Origin: Streptomyces iconiensis
GTDB taxonomy: Bacteria > Actinomycetota > Actinomycetes > Streptomycetales > Streptomycetaceae
Length of the DNA stretch: 64,000 bases
Reading direction: 5' to 3'
NCBI RefSeq assembly: GCF_028657195.3
Contig: NZ_JANCPR020000001.1
Span: 124,001 to 188,000, forward strand
Below the pieces are notes generated by a model that did not search any database, had not been told where the DNA came from, and worked only from the letters and a program-made list of their open reading frames with translations. Below are positions 41,762-52,325 of this stretch, piece by piece (the first letter of the stretch is position 1; each line of letters begins with the position of its first letter). Made by a program: the position numbers and the translations under genes.

Positions 41762-43255
41762 TCACCGCAGCACCTTGGGCAGCCGGAACGCGAGTACGGC
41801 CAGTACGCCGAGCCCCGCCGTCTGGACGGCGAGCGCCGTCAGCAGCGCGTCGCGCATGCCGACCGAGGGGACGAGGGCGAGGAAGAGCGAGCCGAGGGTG
41901 GCGACACCCAGGGCGAGGCAGGACTGCTGGGCCGTCGAGGCCAGTCCGCTGCCGGCGCCTGCGCGTTCGTGCGGTACCGAGCCGAGAACGACCCGGAAGA
42001 ACACGGGGAGTTGGAGCCCCTGGCCGAGCCCGCACAGGACCATGCCGGGCGCGAGCCACGCGGGGGAGAGGCCGGGCCAGCTTGCGAGCACGGTGAGTGC
42101 GAGGGTGACCAGGCCCGTGGCGTGCACGGCGGCGCTCAGCGCCAGGGTGCGGCTGCCGAGGCGCGTGGCGACGCGCGGTGCGAGCAGGGAGGCGCCGAAC
42201 TGGGCCACTCCCATGGGAACGAGCGCGAGCCCGGCGGCCAGGGGGCCGAGGCGCAGCCCTTCCTGGAGGACGAGGGACATCACGAACATCCACGAGCTGA
42301 AGCCGAGGAAGATCGGCAGCCCGACCGTCAGCCCCTGCCGCACGCCCCGTTCACGCAGCAGTGAAGGCGGCAGCAACGGGCTGCGTCCCGCGCGCTCGTG
42401 GTGACGTTCGAGCGCGTAGAAGGCCCACCCGAGCAGGGGCGCCGCCGCGAGTGACAGCACGGACCACCAGGGCCACCCCGCCGAGCGCCCTTCGGTGAGG
42501 GGCAGCAGCAGCGCGGAGAGCGCGGCGGCGAGCAGTACGGTCCCGCCGATGTCGCCCCGCGCGGGAGCCGGGGAGCGGCTGTCGGGAACGAGCCGGACGC
42601 CCAGGAGGAGGGCGAGCGCGACGACGGGGACGTTGACGAGGAAGACCGCGCGCCAGCCGGTGCCGGCCACGTCGGCGCTGACCAGGACGCCACCGAGCAC
42701 CTGCCCGAGCACCATGGAGATTCCGCCGACGGAGCCGAACAGGCCGATGGCACGCGATCTGCGCTCGCCCGTCGTCGTGGCGTGGATGGTGGCGAGAACC
42801 TGCGGGAACATCAGCGCGGAGGCGGCACCCTGCGCGAGCCGCGCCAGGATCAGCCACCACACGCCCGGCGCGAGCCCGCATGCGAGCGAGGTGATCCCGA
42901 AGGCGGCGGCTCCCCACAGGAAGAGACGGCGGCGCCCGTAGCTGTCACCGAGGCGCCCGCCGAGCACGAGGAGCGCGGCGTAGGCGATGGCGTAGCTGGC
43001 GACGACCATCTCCAGTGCGGCGGGCGAGGCCCGTAGTTCGCGGGAGATGTCGGGGAAGGCGACGTTGACGACGAAGAAGTCGATCATCGGGAGCGCGGCA
43101 CCGAGCAGCAGCACGAAAAGGCCGAGCGGGCGGAGTGCCGATTCGGGGGACGGCGGCGACGGTCGGGGAGACGGTGCGGGGCCGGGCGCGGGCGCGGAAT
43201 CAGAGACCGGAGGCCGGGGGGCCACGGCGGTAGGGGGCGCGGTGTGATTGCTCAT
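41762..43255 (-). CDS. MFS drug exporter (EmrB/QacA, 14-helix type)
   Basis: 497 residues. A Pro/Ser/Ala-rich cytoplasmic N-terminus (~40 residues, repeat PAPGPAPSPRPSPPSP) precedes the helices. Family motifs are LPMIDFFVVNVAFPDI, LVLGGRLGDSYGRRRLF (motif A), RLAQGAASALMFPQVLA, and motif C-like GLFGSVGGISMVLGQVLGGVL. It is divergent from an XRE regulator across a gap containing a perfect palindrome, the usual repressor-exporter layout. Bases 42184-42352 are duplicated at 37259-37427. Substrate unknown. Confidence 0.92.
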   Translation of the reverse strand: MSNHTAPPTAVAPRPPVSDSAPAPGPAPSPRPSPPSPESALRPLGLFVLLLGAALPMIDFFVVNVAFPDISRELRASPAALEMVVASYAIAYAALLVLGGRLGDSYGRRRLFLWGAAAFGITSLACGLAPGVWWLILARLAQGAASALMFPQVLATIHATTTGERRSRAIGLFGSVGGISMVLGQVLGGVLVSADVAGTGWRAVFLVNVPVVALALLLGVRLVPDSRSPAPARGDIGGTVLLAAALSALLLPLTEGRSAGWPWWSVLSLAAAPLLGWAFYALERHHERAGRSPLLPPSLLRERGVRQGLTVGLPIFLGFSSWMFVMSLVLQEGLRLGPLAAGLALVPMGVAQFGASLLAPRVATRLGSRTLALSAAVHATGLVTLALTVLASWPGLSPAWLAPGMVLCGLGQGLQLPVFFRVVLGSVPHERAGAGSGLASTAQQSCLALGVATLGSLFLALVPSVGMRDALLTALAVQTAGLGVLAVLAFRLPKVLR

Positions 43256-43283
43256 CGGGCCGACTGTCCACGCTCTCCCAGAC

Positions 43284-43315
43284 GGGTACCAGACGCTCTT
43301 CATCCTGGTACCAGG
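43284..43315. promoter_or_regulatory. Palindromic operator between MFS exporter and XRE regulator
   Basis: CCTGGTACCAGG (43304-43315) is a perfect 12-bp palindrome. A related GGGTACCAG lies at 43284-43292, 20 bp away, and ACCTGGCAACAGG follows at about 43319. The sites lie in the 102-bp gap between the divergent start codons at 43255 and 43358, a good position for binding by the regulator. Confidence 0.6.
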
Positions 43316-43357
43316 ACTACCTGGCAACAGGCTCCCCACAGGGCGCAAGCTGGACCC

Positions 43358-44362
43358 ATGAGCACAGCCGAAACGCCCTCGACGCCTCTCATGGAGACCG
43401 GGCCTGTCACGGAGGCCGCCGAACTCGCGGGGACCGGCCCTCTCGCGGAGACCGGGCTTCTTGCGGCGGAACCCGCTTCCCCGGCCGGTGACCGTATCCG
43501 GCGTGGGGAGCTGGCCGCGTTCCTGCGTAGCCGCCGCGAGCGGACCAGCCCCGAGCAGGTGGGCCTCCCGCGTGGCCGGCGCCGGCGTACTCCGGGGCTG
43601 CGGCGCGAGGAGGTCGCGCACCTCTCGGCGGTCGGGGTGACCTGGTACACGTGGTTGGAGCAGGCCCGCGACATCCAGGTGTCGGCGCAGGTGCTGGACG
43701 CGCTGGCGCGGGCGCTGATGCTGGACGCCAGCGAGCGCGCGCACCTGTTCGCACTGGGCGGTACGGCAGACCCGATGCCTACGGGTGACACGACGCTGCT
43801 GCCTTCCGGGGTGCTCGCGACGCTCACACAGCTCGAACCGTTCCCGGCCTGTGTCCAGAATGCGCGCTACGACATCCTCGCCTACAACCGCGTCTACGGG
43901 CGCCTGCTCGGCGACCTCGACGCGATCAGCCCGTGCGAGCGCAACTGCATGTGGCTGTCGTTCACCGACCCGGCGTGGGCGGCGGCCATGCCCGACAGGC
44001 AGGAGACGATCCGCCTCATGGTGGCCCGCTTCCGCTCCCGGATGGCGGGGCACCTCGCGGAGCCCGCGTGGAAGGCGCTGCTGCGGAAGATGGAGCGGCA
44101 CGCGCCGGGGTTCCGTGAGCTGTGGGAGCGCCACGAGGTGATGGGCGCCGTCGACAGGAGCAAGCGCTTCCGCAATCCGGAGGTCGGCATGCTCAGCTTC
44201 ACGTACCACGGCCTGTGGCTCAGCCCGGCCGAGGGAGCGCGCCTGGGCGTGTACGTGCCGGCGGACGAACGCACTCAGGAACGGGTGGAACGACTCCACG
44301 GACTCGTCACCCGCGACGACGGCCCGTCGGCCGGCGTCGGAACCGAAACCGGCACCGGATGA
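43358..44362 (+). CDS. MmyB-like XRE-family transcriptional regulator
   Basis: 334 residues. After a repetitive N-terminal leader (ETGPVTEAAELAGTGPLAET), the XRE helix-turn-helix reads GELAAFLRSRRERTSPEQVG, then RRTPGLRREEVAHLSAVGVT and WYTWLEQARDIQ. The C-terminal MmyB ligand-binding domain includes ARYDILAYNRVYGRLLGD and PEVGMLSFTYHGLWLSPAEG. Such regulators usually sit divergent from an oxidoreductase or exporter, as here. The ATG at 43358 may be preceded by an alternative, but this start clears the operator region. Confidence 0.9.
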   Translation: MSTAETPSTPLMETGPVTEAAELAGTGPLAETGLLAAEPASPAGDRIRRGELAAFLRSRRERTSPEQVGLPRGRRRRTPGLRREEVAHLSAVGVTWYTWLEQARDIQVSAQVLDALARALMLDASERAHLFALGGTADPMPTGDTTLLPSGVLATLTQLEPFPACVQNARYDILAYNRVYGRLLGDLDAISPCERNCMWLSFTDPAWAAAMPDRQETIRLMVARFRSRMAGHLAEPAWKALLRKMERHAPGFRELWERHEVMGAVDRSKRFRNPEVGMLSFTYHGLWLSPAEGARLGVYVPADERTQERVERLHGLVTRDDGPSAGVGTETGTG

Positions 44363-44459
44363 GCGCCGTGGACCTACGGGCCCGACGGCGCCCCGCGCGG
44401 ATGGGGGACAATGGCGGGCGGTACCCCTGCCCGCACACGACCCCGAGGACCCTCGCGCC

Positions 44460-45599
44460 ATGACCCAGCCGCCGCTCCACATCGGACCGCACGCCGTCCA
44501 GCCGCCCGTGGTGCTGGCACCGATGGCCGGGATCACCAACGCTCCGTTCCGCACCCTGTGCAGGGAGTTCTCCGGGGGCCAGGGCCTCTTCGTCAGCGAA
44601 ATGATCACCACGCGCGCCCTGGTCGAGCGCAATGAGAAGACCATGCAGCTCGTGCACTTCGACGCGAGCGAGAAGCCGCGCTCCATCCAGCTGTACGGCG
44701 TGGACCCGGTCACCGTCGGCAAGGCGGTCCGCATGATCGCGGACGAGGACCTGGCCGACCACATCGACCTCAACTTCGGCTGCCCCGTACCCAAGGTGAC
44801 CCGCAAGGGGGGCGGCTCGGCGCTCCCGTACAAGCGCCCGCTCCTGCGCTCCCTGCTGCACGAGGCGGTGGGCAACGCGGGCGGGCTGCCCGTGACGATG
44901 AAGATGCGCAAGGGCATCGACGACGACCACCTCACCTACCTGGACGCCGGGCGTATCGCCGTCGAAGAGGGCATCACCGCGATCGCCCTGCACGGCCGCA
45001 CGGCGGCCCAGCACTACGGCGGTACCGCCGACTGGGACGCCATCGCGCGCCTCAAGGAGTCCGTGCCCGAGATCCCCGTACTGGGCAACGGCGACATCTG
45101 GTCGGCCGACGAAGCGGTCAGGATGATGCGCGAGACCGGCTGTGACGGCGTCGTCGTGGGACGCGGCTGCCTGGGCCGGCCCTGGCTGTTCGGAGACCTG
45201 GTCGCCGCGCTCTCCGGTGAGGGCGGCGAGTACGCGCGGCCCTCGCTGCGCGAGGTCGCCGATGTCATGGTGCGGCACGCGCGGCTACTGGGGGAGTGGC
45301 TGGGCGACGAGGCACGCGGCGTGATTGATTTCCGCAAGCACGTCGCGTGGTATACCAAGGGCTTCTCCGTGGGCTCCGAGATGCGCAAGCGGCTGGCCGT
45401 CTCCGCCTCACTCGAAGAACTGCGCGGCCTCCTGGACGACCTCGACCTGGAACAGCCCTGGCCCGGCGCCGCCGCCGACGGCCCCCGTGGCCGCACCAGC
45501 TCCCGCAACCGCGTCGTCCTCCCCGACGGCTGGCTGAACAACCCCTGGGACTGCGGCGACGTCACCGCCGAGGCAGAACTGGACACCTCCGGCGGTTAG
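44460..45599 (+). CDS. dusB: tRNA-dihydrouridine synthase
   Basis: 379-residue flavoenzyme that reduces specific uridines in tRNA D-loops using FMN/NAD(P)H. The barrel starts PVVLAPMAGITNAPFRTLC. The catalytic Cys is in DLNFGCPVPKVTRKGGGSAL; FMN-phosphate context is HGRTAAQHYGG, VLGNGDIWSADEAV and GVVVGRGCLGRPWLF. The C-terminal helical domain ends near RGLLDDLDLEQPWP, with a short tail after it. Start ATG at 44460 is 98 bp after the XRE gene. Backbone gene, probably with its own promoter. Confidence 0.95.
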   Translation: MTQPPLHIGPHAVQPPVVLAPMAGITNAPFRTLCREFSGGQGLFVSEMITTRALVERNEKTMQLVHFDASEKPRSIQLYGVDPVTVGKAVRMIADEDLADHIDLNFGCPVPKVTRKGGGSALPYKRPLLRSLLHEAVGNAGGLPVTMKMRKGIDDDHLTYLDAGRIAVEEGITAIALHGRTAAQHYGGTADWDAIARLKESVPEIPVLGNGDIWSADEAVRMMRETGCDGVVVGRGCLGRPWLFGDLVAALSGEGGEYARPSLREVADVMVRHARLLGEWLGDEARGVIDFRKHVAWYTKGFSVGSEMRKRLAVSASLEELRGLLDDLDLEQPWPGAAADGPRGRTSSRNRVVLPDGWLNNPWDCGDVTAEAELDTSGG

Positions 45600-45675
45600 T
45601 CCGGTACGGAGCGGTCGAGTACCGGAGCCCGAGGCGTCCGGCAATCACCATCCGCGCGGTTGGCACACTTCTCCG

Positions 45676-46302
45676 ATGGACGAGGCAACGGCAGCGTGGC
45701 GCAACACGACACACGACTGGGCGGGCACCGTGGACGCCGGCCACCTCACGCGCATCCGGAACGATCCGGCGGAGTTCGCTCCCGGTGGCGTACGGCACCT
45801 GGTGCTGGAGGTCATGGCCTACGCGGCCGACGAGGCTGAGGCACGGGGCGGGGGACACTGCACGGTCGCCTTCCACACCGACGGCTCCGTGTCCGTCGCG
45901 GACGACGGGCGGGGCACGGACACCCGCTTCGACGGCCAGGGCCGGCCCGTGAAGAAGCCGGTCATGGCGACGAAGGATCTCCGGTTCTTCGGCCGTCCCG
46001 TCGCGCGGCTGCTTCCCGACGGATGTCCGCGCCGGGGGATGTCCGTGGTCGCGGCGCTCAGCGAGTGGCTCGTCCACACCAACCGCCGCGCGGGAGGAGC
46101 GTGGGTTCAGCGCTACGAGCACGGCATTCCCACGACCGATCTGATACCGGTCGCCGATGACGGCACGACCGGGACCGTCGTCCACTTCCGCCCCGGCGAA
46201 CCCCTGCGCGCGGCAGCCGGACCGGTGGCGGCGGAGACGGCCCGGCTCGGCGCCGCGTGGCCCTGCTTGTCGGTCGAAGTCGAAACTCACCGCGCGGACT
46301 GA
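45676..46302 (+). CDS. Truncated GyrB-like GHKL ATPase-domain protein
   Basis: 208 residues that correspond only to the N-terminal GHKL domain of DNA gyrase B: GGVRHLVLEVMAYAADEAEA (versus LHHLVYEVVDNSIDEALAG), FHTDGSVSVADDGRGTDTRF, PVKKPVMATKDLRFFGRPVA, RRGMSVVAALSEWLVHTNRR and GTTGTVVHFRPGEPL. The Mg2+-binding Asn of gyrase (in VDNS) is replaced (AYAA), though the DDGRG aspartate is kept. No transducer, TOPRIM or tail is present. It cannot act as a topoisomerase alone and may bind nucleotide or gyrase. Role unknown. Confidence 0.8.
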   Translation: MDEATAAWRNTTHDWAGTVDAGHLTRIRNDPAEFAPGGVRHLVLEVMAYAADEAEARGGGHCTVAFHTDGSVSVADDGRGTDTRFDGQGRPVKKPVMATKDLRFFGRPVARLLPDGCPRRGMSVVAALSEWLVHTNRRAGGAWVQRYEHGIPTTDLIPVADDGTTGTVVHFRPGEPLRAAAGPVAAETARLGAAWPCLSVEVETHRAD

Positions 46303-46353
46303 AGCGCACCGGAGTGCCCAGGAGCAACGGAGCGGCCGGGTGCCGTGTGCCCG

Positions 46354-47376
46354 TCAGGTGGTGGGCAGTTGGCGGAGGAGTTCCGCTTCCCGTTCGGGTG
46401 CCAGGCCGACCTGGGGTCTGTCGGGGCGGTGGGGGGCCTGGCCGTGGAGTGCGTGCAGCCACTGCCAGGTGGCGGCGACGGTTTCGGCGGCGGGGCGGCA
46501 ACGCAGGCCCTCGGCATGGGCCTTGGAGACATCGGCTCCGTGCAGGGTGTCGTGCAGTTCGCCGGGTGGTACCCAGATGGGCAGCTCCGACCAGGGCTCG
46601 ACGCCTGCCAGCAGGAGTGTGTCCGGGGCCGTCCATTGGGGCTCGGCGCGGTTGCCGGTGGCGGAGACCACGGCGTCCAGCAGGGCGCCCATGGTGGTGT
46701 GGCCGCGCTCGCTGACGGTGTTGTAGGCGCCTCCTAGGCCCCGTTCGAGCGCGTCGAGTGTCCAGGTGGCGAGGTCACGCGCGTCGATGTACTGGAGCGG
46801 CAGCGAGCGGGGGCCGGGTGCCAGCATGGGGCCTCCGCGTGCCGCGCGGTTGAGCCACCACGGCAGGCGTCCTATGTTCTCGCCGGGGCCGATCACCAGT
46901 CCTGGGCGCGGCAGCAGTGCCCGTTCACCGAAGGCCGCCGTCGCGGCCAGTTCGCCGCCGCGCTTGGCCCGCGCGTAGTCGCCGTCCTCCTTGTCGTCCG
47001 GGTCCCCGTCCACGAGCGGCGCGCTCTCATCGGCGCCCGGCGCCGTGGGGTGGCTGTGCACCGAGCGGCTGGAGACGTACACATAGTGCTCAGCGCGCGA
47101 GGCCAGCGCAGCCGCCGCGTCCCGTACGGCCACAGGCGCCCCGGTCCATGTGTCGATGACGGCGTCCCAGTAGGGGCCGGCGGCCTGCCCTGACGCGCCA
47201 CTGTTGAGCGCAAGTAGTCCGTCGGGGGCCGTACGGTCGCCGTGCAGCACGGTCACGCCGGGCGGCGCGGGGTGCCGGCCGCGGTGGAAGACCGTCACCT
47301 CCCAGCCGCGCGCCAGCGCCTCGTCCACGAGGGCACGTCCCACGAACTCCGTTCCGCCCAGCACCAGTAGTCGCAT
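46354..47376 (-). CDS. NAD-dependent epimerase/dehydratase family protein
   Basis: 340 residues, extended-SDR type. The Rossmann start is MRLLVLGGTEFVGRALVDEA followed by WEVTVFHRGRH. It also has YVYVSSRSVH, GDYARAKRGGELAATAAFGE (Y...K dyad in YARAK) and RPGLVIGPGENIGRLPWWLN. Actinobacterial relatives of this size are mostly uncharacterised reductases. The ATG at 47376 fits the glycine-rich motif; upstream sequence is open but not family-like. It lies 61 bp downstream of the cyclotransferase-like gene on the same strand. Confidence 0.88.
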   Translation of the reverse strand: MRLLVLGGTEFVGRALVDEALARGWEVTVFHRGRHPAPPGVTVLHGDRTAPDGLLALNSGASGQAAGPYWDAVIDTWTGAPVAVRDAAAALASRAEHYVYVSSRSVHSHPTAPGADESAPLVDGDPDDKEDGDYARAKRGGELAATAAFGERALLPRPGLVIGPGENIGRLPWWLNRAARGGPMLAPGPRSLPLQYIDARDLATWTLDALERGLGGAYNTVSERGHTTMGALLDAVVSATGNRAEPQWTAPDTLLLAGVEPWSELPIWVPPGELHDTLHGADVSKAHAEGLRCRPAAETVAATWQWLHALHGQAPHRPDRPQVGLAPEREAELLRQLPTT

Positions 47377-47437
47377 GTGTCGACTCTGCGTGGTGTGTGC
47401 GGGTGTGGCCAGCGGATCGGCTCGGCTGAGTGCGTGT

Positions 47438-47908
47438 TCAGCCGAGGGCTGACTCCAGGCGCGCGGCGTAGGCGTCGAGTTGGTGTGCGGCGAAGTCCTC
47501 GGCCTCCCATGTGTGCGCACGCACCTCGCCGGGGCTGACCCACACGTACGCCCACGCCTCCGGAGGAAGGCGTTCCGCTGCGGGGCGCGGGGGAGCGGCG
47601 TCGAGGGTGAGGGTGCGCAGGGCGTACTGGTCGTCCTCGAAGTCGTCCAGTAGGCGCCACTCACGGGCGCTCAGCCCGGCCAGCAGCAGCCCTTCGGCGT
47701 TCTTGCCGTCCGCGCGGACGAGCCCGGGGTAGGGCCTGTTCCTGAGCGCGGCGGTGCGCCAGCCGGTGACGGTGGCGGGGGTCAGCGCGGGCACGTGGCC
47801 GAGCAGCGCGGTGAGGATGCGGGGGAAGCGCAGGGTGCCGTAGACGAAGAGTGCCGCGGTCCCCGGGACGACGGGACCGAGGCGCGGCGGGACATCCGGG
47901 TCGGTCAT
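47438..47908 (-). CDS. Gamma-glutamylcyclotransferase-like (AIG2) protein
   Basis: 156 residues with the cyclotransferase fold: ALFVYGTLRFPRILTALLG (substrate-binding YGTL loop), GWRTAALRNRPYPGLV, and LLDDFEDDQYALRTLTL, which carries the conserved acidic residue. The C-terminus has AYVWVSPGEV. Family members release 5-oxoproline from gamma-glutamyl compounds, but many bacterial homologues have unknown substrates. It is divergent from ppdK with a 457-bp gap. Confidence 0.85.
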   Translation of the reverse strand: MTDPDVPPRLGPVVPGTAALFVYGTLRFPRILTALLGHVPALTPATVTGWRTAALRNRPYPGLVRADGKNAEGLLLAGLSAREWRLLDDFEDDQYALRTLTLDAAPPRPAAERLPPEAWAYVWVSPGEVRAHTWEAEDFAAHQLDAYAARLESALG

Positions 47909-48015
47909 ATGGAGTCATTCACCTCGGAGTTGGGATGTGGTGGCGGGTGCGGCACTGTCCGGCCGTAAGGGAAATCTACTGGGCGCAACTGCGTCCGCAT
48001 CGTGAGACGTGCGGC

Positions 48016-48076
48016 CATGTGAGCGCGTGATTCGCGCCACCTTGATCAGGGTGCCGCTCATGTGAGCGCTCACATG
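48016..48076. promoter_or_regulatory. LacI/GalR-type palindrome upstream of ppdK
   Basis: CATGTGAGCGCTCACATG (48059-48076) is a perfect 18-bp palindrome whose core TGTGAGCGCTCACA equals the core of the idealised lac operator. A half-site CATGTGAGCGC lies at 48016-48026, 43 bp away. It sits 290 bp before the ppdK start and 108 bp upstream of the divergent cyclotransferase-like gene. The remaining 48077-48365 shows no gene; it includes a GC-rich stretch and the ppdK ribosome binding site (GAGGAG, 48351-48356). Confidence 0.65.
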
Positions 48077-48365
48077 TGAGGTGTAGGACTCCAAGGAGCG
48101 CGCCGGGGTTTTACCGGCCCTTGGTTCGTTCCTCGAAGCCAACTCTCGCTCTGCGTAAGAAGAAGTGGGTGCCAGTGGAGCGAGAAGTAGTTGTCCGTTC
48201 GGAGCCTGTATGGAGGCGGCAACCAGCGCACAGGGGGCCAGACTTTCGATCTCTCGGCACACGGGTGGTTACGGCCGTGTGACATGCCGCTGGACGTACC
48301 TCAAAGCCTTTGATCTGGGTACGCTCCCCGCCGTCAGGGCAACCGACCACGAGGAGCCGAGTCCG

Positions 48366-51131
<2,766 letters not shown>

Positions 51132-51199
51132 CCGACCGGCTTCCGGGCCTTCGCCTCCGCTTCCCACCCTCACCGGCGGGAGCGGGGCCCGGGACCCCA

Positions 51200-51237
51200 G
51201 GAGGGGGCGGCGCCCGTGCGGGGACGCCGCCCCCTCC
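51200..51237. terminator. Bidirectional hairpin between ppdK and the thioredoxin gene
   Basis: GGAGGGGGCGGCG and its perfect complement form a 13-bp stem with a 12-base loop in the 170-bp gap between two convergent genes, 68 bp after the ppdK stop. Confidence 0.75.
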
Positions 51238-51301
51238 GTCATGCGGGCCGCGGGTGCGTTGTGGCAGCCCTCGTGCTCCTCCGGTCCGTGGATGGATGGG
51301 G

Positions 51302-51718
51302 TCAGATGACGTCTTCGAACTCCTGGAGCAGGCGCCGCTTGGGGCGGGCGCCCACCACCGAGCGTTGGGGTTCGCCGTTGCGGAAGACCATGAGGGTCGG
51401 CATGGACAGAACGGCGTAGGCCGCCTGGGTCTGCGGATTCGCGTCGACGTCCAGCGAGACGACCTTCAGCTCGCCCTCCTTCTCCGCGGCGATCTCCGCC
51501 AGTACGGGCGCGATCATGCGGCACGGCGCGCACCAACTGGCGGTGAAGTCGACCAGTACGGGCACGTCGGAGCCCAGCACCTCCCGTGCGAACGTCTCGT
51601 CGGTCACCTCCGTCACTCGTGCGGCGGTGCGCGGCCGTGCGGTGGTGCTGGGCGGTGCGGTGGTGCTGGGCGGTGCGGTGGTGCTCGGCCGTGCGGTGGT
51701 GCTGCCTGTCGGTGTCAT
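51302..51718 (-). CDS. Thioredoxin with repetitive N-terminal extension
   Basis: 138-residue thiol-disulfide oxidoreductase. The active site is VDFTASWCAPCRMIAPVL with cis-Pro in SMPTLMVFRNGE. The first ~35 residues are an unusual low-complexity tail of repeated TTAPPS/TTARPS units, encoded by an 18-bp tandem repeat (GTGCTGGGCGGTGCGGTG and variants, about four copies at 51640-51710). A normal thioredoxin would start near VTEVTDETFAREVL, so a later start is possible. Its ATG overlaps the stop of the MerR gene (ATGA), so the two are coupled and probably respond to the same redox or thiol signal. Confidence 0.9.
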   Translation of the reverse strand: MTPTGSTTARPSTTAPPSTTAPPSTTARPRTAARVTEVTDETFAREVLGSDVPVLVDFTASWCAPCRMIAPVLAEIAAEKEGELKVVSLDVDANPQTQAAYAVLSMPTLMVFRNGEPQRSVVGARPKRRLLQEFEDVI

Positions 51719-52170
51719 CCGGTTTCTCCGTCCGGTGGATGGGACCCGCCTGTCACAGGGGCCAGCTCGCAGCGTGGCTCGGGTGCGGGGTGCGACCGTG
51801 CGGCGGCCTCCACCTCGGCCCGTGCCAGCCGCTCCCTGACCCCGTTCCGTACGCTGGTCAACTCCGCGATGCACGCGTCCAGTTCGGTGAGCTTGCTGCG
51901 GTAGACCGCGAGGGAGTCGGGGCAGGAGTCGCCCTCCGGATGCCCGGCGCGCAGGCACTCCACGAACGGACGGGTCTCCTCCAGATCGAAGCCGGTCTCC
52001 CGCAGCATCCGGATCTGCCGCAGCAGCCGGAGATCGTCCTCGCCGAACGTGCGGTACCCCCTCGCGTCGCGCCGCACGGACAGCAGCCCGCGTGACTCGT
52101 AGTAGCGCAGCGTCCTGGTGGTCGTCCCCGCCCGCTCGGCCAGCTCCCCGATACGCATCCGGCGCTCCAT
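51715..52170 (-). CDS. MerR-family regulator
   Basis: 151 residues. The winged helix reads MRIGELAERAGTTTRTLRYY, then ESRGLLSVRRDARGYRTFGE, followed by the dimerisation coiled coil. One Cys follows the coil (VECLRAGHPEGDSCPDSL gives two Cys), and another lies in DACIAELT; whether they bind metal or sense redox is unclear. The ATG at 52170 gives four extra residues before MRIGEL; the start at 52158 is the alternative. Overlaps the thioredoxin gene by 4 bp, and an inverted repeat lies in its promoter region. Confidence 0.9.
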   Translation of the reverse strand: MERRMRIGELAERAGTTTRTLRYYESRGLLSVRRDARGYRTFGEDDLRLLRQIRMLRETGFDLEETRPFVECLRAGHPEGDSCPDSLAVYRSKLTELDACIAELTSVRNGVRERLARAEVEAAARSHPAPEPRCELAPVTGGSHPPDGETG

Positions 52171-52208
52171 TCCGCGCTCCCTTCGTACGGTCGTTCCGAC
52201 GCTAAGCG

Positions 52209-52224
52209 TTGACCCTGACGTCAA
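52209..52224. promoter_or_regulatory. Inverted repeat in the MerR promoter
   Basis: TTGACCCTGACGTCAA (TTGAC-N6-GTCAA) lies 39 bp upstream of the MerR start and 102 bp upstream of the divergent GH20 gene. TTGAC-type inverted repeats overlapping the -35 region are typical MerR-family sites. Confidence 0.55.
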
Positions 52225-52325
52225 GGCAAAGCACGCAGCGGGGTGTTCCCGCGGGGAGTGCGACTGGTAGATACCACTGGGAGACGTGGATTTCCGTTGG
52301 TTCCTGTTTCTTCCAGGAGGCTGTG

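Noticed and set aside
26300..43000. Prophage or integrative conjugative element
   Set aside because: No integrase, recombinase, replication, portal or transfer gene and no attachment-site repeat at a tRNA; only a 169-bp gene-derived direct repeat was found.
48085..48180. A tRNA gene suggested by a GGTTCG-like loop near 48122
   Set aside because: No acceptor stem, D-arm or anticodon stem could be folded around it.
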